Source: Vibrio campbellii CAIM 519 = NBRC 15631 = ATCC 25920 (lineage in GTDB: Bacteria > Pseudomonadota > Gammaproteobacteria > Enterobacterales > Vibrionaceae). Taken from it: a stretch of 64,000 bases of DNA. The stretch's first letter is position 1. Every line of letters starts with the position of its first letter. Under the pieces are notes generated by a model that was not told the DNA's origin, did no database searches, and saw nothing but the letters and a program-made list of their open reading frames with translations. The translations under genes were made by a program, and so were the position numbers. The DNA is taken from positions 1,178,001-1,242,000 of the forward strand of contig NZ_CP015863.1 of the NCBI RefSeq assembly GCF_002163755.1, read 5' to 3'. Below, one piece after another: positions 17,221 through 25,341 of this stretch.

Positions 17221-18573
17221 GTGATTAAACGTCTTTTACTAGGAATGTTTGTACTGCTTGGCAGTCTGACGAGTGTAGCTCACGCTGCATTGGAGCTGGT
17301 GATTACCGATGGTATTGATTCAGCACGACCAATTGCTGTTGTTCCATTCAAATGGGAAGGCAGTGAACCGCTTCCTACCGATATTTCTGCTGTGATTGCT
17401 TCTGACTTGCAACGCAGCGGTAAATTCAGCCCGGTACCAACCAGCAAAATGCCTCAAACGCCATTCAACGAATCAGAGGTGAACTTTGACGCGTGGACTG
17501 GCCTAGGTGTGGACGCGTTGCTTACTGGCTCAGTCAAAAAGAACGAGCAGGGTAACTACGTAGTTAACTACCAATTAGTTGATGTAGTGCGCGGCCAGCT
17601 AACTGGTGGTAAGAGCAAAGCATTGGGTGGTGATGGTGAACTGGTCCTTTCTAAAGATCACGTGCTGTTCAACAAGGTTGCAACAGTTGAAGGCCCACGC
17701 ATGCGTGAATACGCACACCGCATCTCTGACTTGGTTTACGAGCAGTTGACGGGTGAACGTGGTGCGTTTATGACGCGTATTGCCTACGTGGTAGTGAACG
17801 ATAAAGATAACTTCCCTTACCAACTTCGTGTTGCAGATTACGATGGTTACAACGAGCGTTTAGTACTGCGTTCTAAGCAGCCACTGATGTCTCCTGCATG
17901 GTCTCCAGATGGTCAAAAGCTGGCTTATGTTAGCTTCCAAAATGGCCAAGCTGAAATCTTCATCATGAACATCTATACCGGCGAGCGCGAGAAGATTACT
18001 TCATACCCTCGTCACAATGGTGCGCCAAGATTCTCTCCAGATGGCAGCCAGTTAGCACTGGTACTTTCTAAGACTGGCTCGCTTCAGGTATACACTTTGG
18101 ATCTGAAAACTCGCAAGCTGACACAAATTACGCGTGGCAGATCAAATAATACAGAACCGTTCTGGCACCCTGATGGTAAATCACTGATTTTCACATCTGA
18201 CAGGGGTGGTAAACCTCAGATTTATCAAGTAGATTTGGGCAGCGGTTCTACTAACCGCTTGACTTGGCAAGGCAGCCAAAACTTAGGTGGTCAAATCACC
18301 CCTGATGGTCGATTCCTAGTTATGGTGAATCGCAGTGATTCGGGTTTCAACTTGGCTAAACAAGATTTGGAAACAGGCGCTCTTCAGGTTCTAACAAAAA
18401 CATTGCTTGATGAGTCTCCGAGCATTGCCCCAAATGGTGGCATGGTTATCTATAGCTCGATTTACAACAAGAAAAACGTACTATCGATGGTGTCAATTGA
18501 TGGTCGATTTAAAGCTAGATTACCGGCAACAAATGGGCGTGTAAGAGCTCCCGCATGGTCACCGTTTTTGTAG
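17221..18573 (+). CDS. tolB: Tol-Pal system beta-propeller protein TolB
   Basis: A 450-residue periplasmic protein with a Sec signal peptide (MIKRLLLGMFVLLG, cut after AHA near 22). The N-terminal domain (about 23-165) is followed by a six-bladed propeller with the repeated pattern of MSPAWSPDGQKLAYVSF, APRFSPDGSQLALVL and EPFWHPDGKSLIFTS, one per blade. TolB shuttles between Pal and TolA/OmpA. The start is a GTG after GGGATAAGCC. It sits between tolA and pal in the standard order. Confidence 0.97.
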   Translation: MIKRLLLGMFVLLGSLTSVAHAALELVITDGIDSARPIAVVPFKWEGSEPLPTDISAVIASDLQRSGKFSPVPTSKMPQTPFNESEVNFDAWTGLGVDALLTGSVKKNEQGNYVVNYQLVDVVRGQLTGGKSKALGGDGELVLSKDHVLFNKVATVEGPRMREYAHRISDLVYEQLTGERGAFMTRIAYVVVNDKDNFPYQLRVADYDGYNERLVLRSKQPLMSPAWSPDGQKLAYVSFQNGQAEIFIMNIYTGEREKITSYPRHNGAPRFSPDGSQLALVLSKTGSLQVYTLDLKTRKLTQITRGRSNNTEPFWHPDGKSLIFTSDRGGKPQIYQVDLGSGSTNRLTWQGSQNLGGQITPDGRFLVMVNRSDSGFNLAKQDLETGALQVLTKTLLDESPSIAPNGGMVIYSSIYNKKNVLSMVSIDGRFKARLPATNGRVRAPAWSPFL

Positions 18574-18604
18574 TAAGAAAAATTGATTAATAAAGGAAAA
18601 TAAG

Positions 18605-19126
18605 ATGCAACTGAACAAGGTTCTAAAAGGGCTACTAATCGCGATTCCTGTGATGGCTATGACAGCATGTAGTTCAAGTGATGACGCTGCTTCTAACACT
18701 GGTGCAGAAACAAACACTGGTGCTTCAGAAACAACAGTAGTAACGCCGATCGATCCAAATGGTCAGCTAACGGAGCAAGAGCTAAAAGAGCAAGCGCTAC
18801 GTGAAACTCAAACTATCTACTTCGCATTTGATAACTCAACAATTGCGGGCGATTACGAAGAAATGCTAGCAGCTCACGCTTCTTACCTAAGCAAGAACCC
18901 TGCTCTTAAAGTAACGATTGAAGGTCACGCGGATGAGCGTGGTACGCCTGAGTACAACATCGCACTTGGCGAGCGTCGTGCTGAAGCAGTATCGAACTAC
19001 CTACAAGCACTAGGCGTTCAAGCTGACCAAATCTCTATCGTTAGCTACGGTGAAGAGAAGCCACTTCTTCTAGGTCAATCTGAAGAAGTTTACGCTAAGA
19101 ACCGTCGTGCGGTTCTAGTATACTAA
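18605..19126 (+). CDS. pal: Peptidoglycan-associated lipoprotein Pal
   Basis: A 173-residue outer-membrane lipoprotein. The signal peptide ends in the lipobox MTA-C (Cys22), followed by a Ser/Thr/Ala-rich linker. An OmpA-type peptidoglycan-binding domain (about 68-173) carries TIYFAFDNSTIAGDYEEML and IEGHADERGTPEYNIALGE, with the residues that bind diaminopimelate. The start codon has AAAGGAAAATAAG upstream. Pal tethers the outer membrane to the wall and partners with TolB. Confidence 0.97.
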   Translation: MQLNKVLKGLLIAIPVMAMTACSSSDDAASNTGAETNTGASETTVVTPIDPNGQLTEQELKEQALRETQTIYFAFDNSTIAGDYEEMLAAHASYLSKNPALKVTIEGHADERGTPEYNIALGERRAEAVSNYLQALGVQADQISIVSYGEEKPLLLGQSEEVYAKNRRAVLVY

Positions 19127-19141
19127 TTCGAGGTAAACCTC

Positions 19142-19897
19142 ATGTTCAGTAACACTAAGCGCGCTGTTACGCTTACGTTACTGGCAAGTGCAGCGAACTT
19201 CGCGTTCGCTGCACCAGCTCCAGTATCAGATCTCAACAGCACATCATCAGTATCTACTCGATCTTCTTCAGAAAGCGACATCGAGCGTTTAGAGCGCTTG
19301 CTGCAAAATCGCAATCGCGTTCAGCTTCAAATGCAAGAGCAAATTGACCAAATGTCACAAGAGATCAGTGATCTACGTGGTCAGTTAGAGCGCAACAGCT
19401 ACGAGATGCAGCAAATGCTCAAACGTCAGCGAGAGTTGTTCGTTGAGTTAGATCGAGTGCGTGGCGAAATGAAAGCCGCGCCAGTAAAAGAAACCAAACC
19501 AGCGGAAACGGGTGGTAAGTACTCATCGAACGCCGATGAGCAAACGGCTTACCAAGATGCGGTGGACTTGATCCTCAAGAAACGCGACTACACTGGCGCG
19601 ATCGCTGCATTCAAACAGTTCCAAAAGGACTATCCTGATTCAACTTACTCAGCGAACTCGCATTACTGGCTAGGTCAGTTGTACTTCGCTAAGAAACAGG
19701 ACAAAGAGGCCGTGAAAAGCTTTGCTGCTGTGGTTTCTTACAAAGATTCCAACAAGCGTGCGGACGCATTGGTTAAGCTAGGCGATATCGCAGAGCGTAA
19801 CAATAATGACGCAAAGGCGAAGAAATACTATCAGCAAGTTGTTGATGAGTACCCGGGCAGTGCCTCGGCGAAAATTGCAAGCTCTAAGCTGAAGTAA
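19142..19897 (+). CDS. cpoB: Cell division coordinator CpoB (YbgF)
   Basis: The protein has 251 residues with a signal peptide ending near FAFAAPAP. A coiled-coil trimerisation segment (about 36-100, RLERLLQNRNRVQLQMQEQI) is followed by TPR repeats (about 130-250, e.g. AYQDAVDLILKKRDYTGAIA and YWLGQLYFAKKQDKEAVKSF). CpoB links outer-membrane constriction by Tol-Pal to peptidoglycan synthesis by PBP1B. It is the last gene of the tol-pal operon, and a hairpin terminator follows about 30 bp after the stop. Confidence 0.95.
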   Translation: MFSNTKRAVTLTLLASAANFAFAAPAPVSDLNSTSSVSTRSSSESDIERLERLLQNRNRVQLQMQEQIDQMSQEISDLRGQLERNSYEMQQMLKRQRELFVELDRVRGEMKAAPVKETKPAETGGKYSSNADEQTAYQDAVDLILKKRDYTGAIAAFKQFQKDYPDSTYSANSHYWLGQLYFAKKQDKEAVKSFAAVVSYKDSNKRADALVKLGDIAERNNNDAKAKKYYQQVVDEYPGSASAKIASSKLK

Positions 19898-19926
19898 TCA
19901 CGCCTAATCGGTAGCAAGACAATATC

Positions 19927-19952
19927 AAAGGGAGCAGAGGCTCCCTTTTTGT
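19927..19952 (+). terminator. Rho-independent terminator of the tol-pal operon
   Basis: GGGAGC (19930-19935) pairs with GCTCCC (19940-19945) around AGAG, followed by TTTTTG. Confidence 0.85.
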
Positions 19953-19964
19953 TTTCTGTGTCCC

Positions 19965-20000
19965 TATCTCTTTCAATCTCTATATCTCTTTCAATCTCTA
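19965..20000. repeat. Two perfect tandem copies of an 18-bp unit
   Basis: TATCTCTTTCAATCTCTA occurs at 19965-19982 and again at 19983-20000. A looser pyrimidine-rich tail continues to about 20035. It lies in the 314-bp gap between cpoB and nadA; the rest of the gap holds no ORF. A possible nadA promoter is TTGGTT (20147) with TACAAT (20171). Confidence 0.85.
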
Positions 20001-20211
20001 CTCTTTATCTCCCTATGCCTCAATCCCCCTCAATACTTGTCTCTGTATTGCTGAGCTGAGATGTAACAAGCGTTCATTCTCTACAGTTAGAATTGTTACT
20101 TACAACAAAGATATACGGCTAGACTGCTATAAATTCCGGTTACGGGTTGGTTTTTGAAAATCAACAAGGTTACAATACCCGGATTAAAGGAAGTTGCGTA
20201 GAGCAAGAGCA

Positions 20212-21255
20212 ATGAGCCACATACTAGATAAAATCGAGACAGTTTACCCATTCCCTCCAAAACCAATCCCATTAAGCCAAGAAGAAGAAGCCGATTACAT
20301 CGAGCGAATCAAAAAGCTGCTTAAAGAGGAAGACGCGGTACTTATCGCGCACTACTACACCGATCCAGAGATTCAAGCTTTGGCTGAAGAGACCGGCGGT
20401 TTTGTTGGTGATTCGCTTGAAATGGCGAAATTTGGCAACCGTCACCCAGCAAGCACACTGATTATTGGTGGTGTTCGTTTTATGGGCGAATCTGCAAAGA
20501 TTCTTACGCCTGAAAAACGCATTCTGATGCCAACGCTAGAGGCAGAATGTTCTCTTGACCTCGGCTGCCCAGCAGATGAGTTCAGTGATTTCTGTGATGC
20601 ACACCCTGACCATACGGTCGTGGTATACGCAAACACGTCGGCAGCGGTAAAAGCTCGTGCTGATTGGGTGGTCACATCAAGCATCGCTCTTGATATTGTT
20701 GAGCACTTAGACGCAGAAGATAAGCCAATCATTTGGGGGCCAGACCGCCATCTAGGTTCTTACATTGCGAAAAAGACAGGCGCAGACATGTTGTTATGGC
20801 ATGCTGAGTGTGTAGTTCACGATGAGTTCTCTGCGGATGCATTACGTAAGATGAAGAACGTGTATCCGGATGCCGCTATTCTAGTACACCCAGAATCGCC
20901 AGCGAGTGTAGTGGAATTAGCCGATGCTGTGGGGTCTACAAGTCAGCTAATCAAAGCGGCTAAAGAGCTACCTCATCAACAAATGATCGTGGCTACAGAC
21001 AAAGGCATCTTCTTCAAGATGCAGCAGCTAGTTCCAGAAAAAGAGCTGATTGAAGCTCCAACGGCAGGTGCGGGTGCAACGTGTCGCAGCTGCGCACACT
21101 GTCCTTGGATGGCAATGAACGGCCTTAAAGCGATTGAAAAAGCATTGAGAGAAGGTGGTGCAGAGCACGAAATCTTCGTTGATGAAGCATTACGTGTGAA
21201 ATCTCTGGTCTCACTGAACCGCATGCTAGATTTCGCAGAGCAGCTTAACATGTAG
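20212..21255 (+). CDS. nadA: Quinolinate synthase A
   Basis: NadA condenses iminoaspartate with dihydroxyacetone phosphate to quinolinate in de novo NAD synthesis, using a [4Fe-4S] cluster. I chose the ATG at 20212 (MSHILDKIETVYPFPPKPIP, 347 residues), because the vibrio N-terminus begins there; the longer frame starts at a TTG directly abutting AAGGAAG. Cluster ligands are the Cys in AECSLDLGC near 113, in WHAECVVHD near 200, and in CRSCAHCPWM near 294-300. IAHYYTDPEIQ near 45 is the substrate-site signature. It follows tol-pal, as in many gamma-proteobacteria. Confidence 0.96.
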   Translation: MSHILDKIETVYPFPPKPIPLSQEEEADYIERIKKLLKEEDAVLIAHYYTDPEIQALAEETGGFVGDSLEMAKFGNRHPASTLIIGGVRFMGESAKILTPEKRILMPTLEAECSLDLGCPADEFSDFCDAHPDHTVVVYANTSAAVKARADWVVTSSIALDIVEHLDAEDKPIIWGPDRHLGSYIAKKTGADMLLWHAECVVHDEFSADALRKMKNVYPDAAILVHPESPASVVELADAVGSTSQLIKAAKELPHQQMIVATDKGIFFKMQQLVPEKELIEAPTAGAGATCRSCAHCPWMAMNGLKAIEKALREGGAEHEIFVDEALRVKSLVSLNRMLDFAEQLNM

Positions 21256-21308
21256 TTGAAAGGCAACGCTTAGTCAGTTCTTAGACCAAAGTTTGCTACG
21301 ATAAATCT

Positions 21309-21341
21309 CAAAAACCAGCCGAATATGGCTGGTTTTTTTGT
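21309..21341 (+). terminator. Rho-independent terminator after nadA
   Basis: AAAACCAGCC pairs with GGCTGGTTTT around GAATAT, followed by a T run. Confidence 0.9.
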
Positions 21342-21399
21342 TTTTTACAATCAATGAGTTAGTATTTAGTTATAGCAATCAGAAAGGAATCGGAAACTT

Positions 21400-22443
21400 A
21401 TGGCTGTATGGCTAGTACTGAAAAAGTGGCTAAGTACCCATCTTTTCAAATTGAGCAACCGAAACCTTCTTGTCATTAGTGCCGCATATGTCGCCATTTC
21501 ATGGTTGTTGCTGGCCCTCGCGGGGGAGCACGCACTAACCGATAACTTCTCGAACTTCATTTACTACCTAATGGTCACCGCCTCTACAGTGGGCTATGGC
21601 GATCATTCACCCGTCACCGATATGGGCAAGTGGGTAGTCGTGTTGTTTATCATCCCTGGTGGTCTGAGCTTATTTGCCGCCATTTTGGGACGAGTGGCAG
21701 GAGGCGCGATCGACTATTGGCGAGCGGGAATATTGGGCAAACGGAGAGTAAGAGTGGAAAACCATATCGTATTACTGGGTTGGAATGGCGCGCGTACCAT
21801 GCATCTGATCCGTATGTTGCAACATGAAGAACATGGCAAGCGTCCAATCGTTTTGTGCAGCCGTTCAGACATTGAAAACCCATTGCCGGGTGAGATTGGT
21901 TTTATCAAGGTTAACAGCTATACCGATGCGCAGGAGATGAAGAATGCCAACATCACCGAAGCGAACTGTATCATTGTTGATAATCTTACCGATGACATCA
22001 CCCTCTCAGCCGCCTTGTATTGTGCGTCTGTGAATCCTGATGCACACTTGCTCGCTTACTTCAAAGACGATGCTTTGGGCCGATTGTTGAGCCAGCACTG
22101 CCCGAGAGCGGAATGTATCCCAGCTGTAGGGGCAGAGATGCTTGCTAAAGCAGCGGTGGACCCGGGCTCAAGTGCACTCCATCAAGAGCTGTTGGCTTCG
22201 ACACGTGGTATGACTCAGTACTCTGTGATTTACCCTGAAGATCAACCAACGACGACGGTCGATACGATCTTTGGGTTCATTAAGAAGCACCACCAAGCGA
22301 CCTTGATCGCTTTCGATCTTGGCAGTGGCATTGAGCTTAACCCAGAGCTCAGCGCTCAAGTACCACCGAGCACTAAACTGTTTTATATTGCCGATGAGCG
22401 AATTGATGATTTCGCTTGGACTGACATGAACAAGGACAAATAA
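21400..22443 (+). CDS. Two-TM potassium channel with TrkA-N (RCK-like) domains
   Basis: The protein has 347 residues. Two membrane helices (about 25-46 and 82-103) flank a pore loop with the K+ selectivity filter TVGYGD near 64-69 (MVTASTVGYGDHSPV). The cytoplasmic part begins with a Rossmann-like TrkA-N domain (NHIVLLGWNGARTMHLIRML near 122-141) that normally gates the channel by binding nucleotides or ions. A second regulatory region follows to the C-terminus. The TAA stop overlaps the next start by one base (TAATG), so it heads an operon with DUF350, DUF1190 and an ATP-grasp ligase. The channel call is secure; its cue is unknown. Confidence 0.88.
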   Translation: MAVWLVLKKWLSTHLFKLSNRNLLVISAAYVAISWLLLALAGEHALTDNFSNFIYYLMVTASTVGYGDHSPVTDMGKWVVVLFIIPGGLSLFAAILGRVAGGAIDYWRAGILGKRRVRVENHIVLLGWNGARTMHLIRMLQHEEHGKRPIVLCSRSDIENPLPGEIGFIKVNSYTDAQEMKNANITEANCIIVDNLTDDITLSAALYCASVNPDAHLLAYFKDDALGRLLSQHCPRAECIPAVGAEMLAKAAVDPGSSALHQELLASTRGMTQYSVIYPEDQPTTTVDTIFGFIKKHHQATLIAFDLGSGIELNPELSAQVPPSTKLFYIADERIDDFAWTDMNKDK

Positions 22444-22859
22444 TGCACATGATTGCCGACCTGTTGGCAGGTTTTCCTAACTTTCTTATCTATTTTTCCG
22501 TTTCGATTATCTTCGTACTGGCGTTCAAATTCATCTACGTCAAACTGACGCCATACGATGAATGGCACCTTATCAAAAAAGAGAAAAACACCGCAGCTGC
22601 GGTTGCGTTAAGTGGTGCGTTCCTTGGTTATTGCTTAGCAATTGCAGGTGCGGCGACTAACTCACTGAATATCGTCGATTTCATGGTGTGGGGCGTTGTG
22701 GCCATGCTCGCGCAAATCATTGCATTTGGTATAGTACGTTTCATTCTTTTGCCAAAAGTCTCAGAGCGCATTGAGAATGATGAAGTGCCAGCAGGCATCG
22801 TGCTAGCGGCCGTCTCTGTCTCTGTCGGCGTGCTCAACGCGGCTTGCATGACGTACTAG
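22443..22859 (+). CDS. DUF350 membrane protein (YjfL-like)
   Basis: A 138-residue integral membrane protein with four hydrophobic helices (about 10-31, 47-67, 73-97 and 113-135). TPYDEWHLIKKEKNTAAAVA near 36-55 is the DUF350 signature with an acidic/basic loop. Function is not established. In E. coli yjfL sits next to yjfM (DUF1190) and yjfC (glutathionylspermidine synthase-like), and the same three families are adjacent here behind a K+ channel. I infer a shared membrane-associated process. Confidence 0.82.
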   Translation: MHMIADLLAGFPNFLIYFSVSIIFVLAFKFIYVKLTPYDEWHLIKKEKNTAAAVALSGAFLGYCLAIAGAATNSLNIVDFMVWGVVAMLAQIIAFGIVRFILLPKVSERIENDEVPAGIVLAAVSVSVGVLNAACMTY

Positions 22860-22867
22860 GAGGAGCG

Positions 22868-23437
22868 ATGAAACGCAGTTCTAACGTCAAACGTTCTTCC
22901 ATGGACAAAAGCTTTAAAGTTGGACGAATAATTCCATTCGTTGCTTTTGGTGGCATCTTCTTTCTGGCAACGCACGAATCGAAAACGGAAGGTTACATCT
23001 ACACCGATGCGGATGAGTGTAAATCGGATGCGCCAGAGTTCAGCGAACAGTGTGAAATCGCGTATCAAGAAGCTATAGCGAGAGCAGAAGAAAACGCACC
23101 GCGCTATAACAATGAGTACGAGTGTGAAGACGATTTCTACGAGGACGATTGTTATTACAGCTCGCGTCACCGTTCTTATGTCCCGTTTATGGGAGGATAC
23201 TTCTTCAGCCGTGCAGTCAGCGGTTTAAGTGGTTACAACAAAAGCTACTATTCAGAGCCGATGTATCGCTACAAATCCAAGTATTACAACGGCGCAGGGC
23301 AGTTCTACGGCTCTTACCGCAATCAACCGACAAAGGTGGCGACGAGTAACCTAAACAAGCGAGGTGGCGGTACGATTGGCCGTGCCATGTCGCGAGGCGG
23401 ATTCGGTAAAGCAGTATCAGTGAGTCGTGGCGGTTAA
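22868..23437 (+). CDS. DUF1190 family protein (YgiB/YjfM-like)
   Basis: A protein of 189 residues from the ATG at 22868, which has AGGAGG at 22858-22863; the longer frame's start at 22844 lies inside the DUF350 gene. A hydrophobic segment near 17-33 (GRIIPFVAFGGIFFLATH) could be a signal anchor. The following domain has a conserved Cys pattern (TDADECKSDAPEFSEQCEIA, YECEDDFYEDDC). The C-terminus is rich in Gly, Tyr, Ser and Arg (RGGGTIGRAMSRGGFGKA), typical of the family. It is probably exported. Function is unknown; partners are the flanking DUF350 and ATP-grasp proteins. Confidence 0.82.
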   Translation: MKRSSNVKRSSMDKSFKVGRIIPFVAFGGIFFLATHESKTEGYIYTDADECKSDAPEFSEQCEIAYQEAIARAEENAPRYNNEYECEDDFYEDDCYYSSRHRSYVPFMGGYFFSRAVSGLSGYNKSYYSEPMYRYKSKYYNGAGQFYGSYRNQPTKVATSNLNKRGGGTIGRAMSRGGFGKAVSVSRGG

Positions 23438-23442
23438 CAGCG

Positions 23443-24609
23443 ATGTTTCGACGAGAAATACAAGAAAGAAAAAACTGGCGTGATTTAGCACGCCAGTTTG
23501 GTTTTGGTTTCCATTCCATGTACGACCAACCCTACTGGGATGAGAGTGCTTACTATCAATTCTCTCTTTCCCAAATCGAACAAGACATCGAAGACCCAAC
23601 CGAGGAGCTTCATCAAATGTGTCTTGAAATCGTGGACGAGGTCGTACGAAGTGAGCGATTACTGACGCAATGTGCCATTCCTGAAGCCATGTGGTCCCAA
23701 GTGGCTTCCTCTTGGCAACGCAGAGAGCCATCCCTCTATTCAAGAATGGATTTTGCTTACAACGGTTCATCACCAGCAAAACTTCTAGAGAACAATGCAG
23801 ATACCCCTACCTCTCTGTTTGAAACAGGCTTTTGGCAGTGGGTATGGTTAGAAGATGTGGTTAACAAAGGCCGCATCCACCAAAGTGCGGATCAGTTTAA
23901 TATTCTGCAAGATTTCCTCATTGAGCGCTTCGCCGAGATCGCTAAATTGCAACCGGGGCAGACGTTGCATTTCAGTTGCTGCAAATACACCGAAGAAGAC
24001 AAAGGCACAGTGCAATATCTGGAAGATTGCGCCCGTGAAGCTGGTTTAGCTACGGCGTTTGTTTTTGTCGAAGATATTGGTGTGACAGAAGAAGGGCAGT
24101 TTGTTGATGCCGATGACCGAGCGATTCGCTGGATGTTCAAACTCTACCCATGGGAATTCATGTTCGAAGAGCAATACAGCCAGTATCTTGCAACATCGAG
24201 TGTGAACTGGTTAGAGCCGATGTGGAAGTCGATTCTGTCTAACAAAGCGCTATTACCGCTGCTTTGGGAGCGTTTTCCAAATCATCCTAATCTCCTGCCT
24301 GCGTATTTTGCGAACGATCCAAAAGCGAGCAGTTTGAAAGACTATGTCATTAAGCCTCTTTTTTCTCGCGAAGGCGCAAACATAGAGATCGTCAAAAATG
24401 GACAGCGTTTAGTGAAAACTCCTGGGCCGTACGAATCGGGCCAAAACATCGTCCAGAAATATCATCCGCTACCGAAATTTGGTCAGAGCCATACTTTGAT
24501 TGGCAGCTGGTTAGTCAATGACAAAGCCGCCGGCATTTCCATTCGAGAAGACAGCAGTTTAGTCACGCAAGATATGGCGCGCTATATTCCCCACGTTATT
24601 CTCGATTGA
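23443..24609 (+). CDS. Glutathionylspermidine synthase-like ATP-grasp protein (YgiC/YjfC-like)
   Basis: The 388 residues are the usual length of the YgiC/YjfC family. It has the synthetase half of glutathionylspermidine synthase without the amidase domain. Visible signatures are FGFGFHSMYDQPYWDES near 22-38, MDFAYNGSSPAKLLENNADT near 102-121 and the ATP-grasp block YVIKPLFSREGANIEI near 302-317. The family is predicted to form an amide bond between a peptide-like carboxylate and an amine using ATP; the real substrate of YgiC-type proteins is not established. It is the last gene of the K+ channel operon and is followed by a terminator. Confidence 0.85.
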   Translation: MFRREIQERKNWRDLARQFGFGFHSMYDQPYWDESAYYQFSLSQIEQDIEDPTEELHQMCLEIVDEVVRSERLLTQCAIPEAMWSQVASSWQRREPSLYSRMDFAYNGSSPAKLLENNADTPTSLFETGFWQWVWLEDVVNKGRIHQSADQFNILQDFLIERFAEIAKLQPGQTLHFSCCKYTEEDKGTVQYLEDCAREAGLATAFVFVEDIGVTEEGQFVDADDRAIRWMFKLYPWEFMFEEQYSQYLATSSVNWLEPMWKSILSNKALLPLLWERFPNHPNLLPAYFANDPKASSLKDYVIKPLFSREGANIEIVKNGQRLVKTPGPYESGQNIVQKYHPLPKFGQSHTLIGSWLVNDKAAGISIREDSSLVTQDMARYIPHVILD

Positions 24610-24612
24610 TCA

Positions 24613-24642
24613 AAAAAGCTCTCCAACGTGGAGAGCTTTTCA
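24613..24642. terminator. Bidirectional hairpin terminator between convergent genes
   Basis: AAAAGCTCTCC pairs with GGAGAGCTTTT around AACGT. It serves the ATP-grasp operon and perhaps the convergent UPF0149 gene. Confidence 0.8.
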
Positions 24643-24676
24643 TCAAATGCAGTCTGCTTTAGGTGAGCAAAGCGTC

Positions 24677-25288
24677 TTACTCTTCTTCTGCTAGCATAAC
24701 ACCGCGCTGAGTCAGGCCACCGAGCATCATTGGCATCGCATTGAAGATCTCTTCAAACTGCTCTAAACCTTCCATGCCTTGCTCTGCAAGTGTCGCGATC
24801 GTTGTTTCTGGATCGTAAAGCATAGTAAGAGAAAGCAGAACACCACCCAGTAGAGCGCTGTCTTCGCTATCTGCAGGCATCAAGTTTTCCCAGTCATCAC
24901 GAGTGATTTGCCAGCCTTGAAGTACCCCTTCACAGAAATCACGCGTGTTCGCTGAAACGATATCTTGATCATCCAGTTCACAACCTTTTGGCCATTGCCA
25001 CGCACCTTCTAGAAGAGCAGGGCGAGTTTGGTTCCACATTTGAACAATCTCATCAATGTACTGCTCTAGTTGTTCGCCATCAGAGAAGGGTGCGGTTTCT
25101 TCACCACCCCATAAGAACGGCAGCCACTCTTGAGGGTTTAGAACGTTTGGCGCACACGCCATCGACGTTACAAAGCCTTGAGTTTTCGCTAGGTTTAGTA
25201 GTTTTCCATCAAGTTCTGGAAGAGAAAGGATGTCTTGTAGTTTCAAAATCGAATACCATTTGTTAATGGGCTGGTTGGTTGCGCTCAT
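24677..25288 (-). CDS. UPF0149/YecA-like family protein
   Basis: A cytoplasmic, acidic, mostly helical protein. The family core is visible in LLNLAKTQGFVTSMACAP near 32-49, DGEQLEQYIDEIVQMWNQT near 70-88 and RDFCEGVLQGWQITRDDWE near 115-133. No C-terminal SEC-C zinc motif is present, unlike full YecA proteins; the end is LTQRGVMLAEEE. I take the ATG at 25288 (MSATNQPINKW, 203 residues), although an ATG four codons upstream is possible. It is divergent from the histidine kinase gene, with under 60 bp between the starts. Function is unknown. Confidence 0.75.
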   Translation of the reverse strand: MSATNQPINKWYSILKLQDILSLPELDGKLLNLAKTQGFVTSMACAPNVLNPQEWLPFLWGGEETAPFSDGEQLEQYIDEIVQMWNQTRPALLEGAWQWPKGCELDDQDIVSANTRDFCEGVLQGWQITRDDWENLMPADSEDSALLGGVLLSLTMLYDPETTIATLAEQGMEGLEQFEEIFNAMPMMLGGLTQRGVMLAEEE

Positions 25289-25341
25289 ATTACCAATCAA
25301 TCAGCGATAAATCGATATTAGGGAATGATTCGTCTACATAT

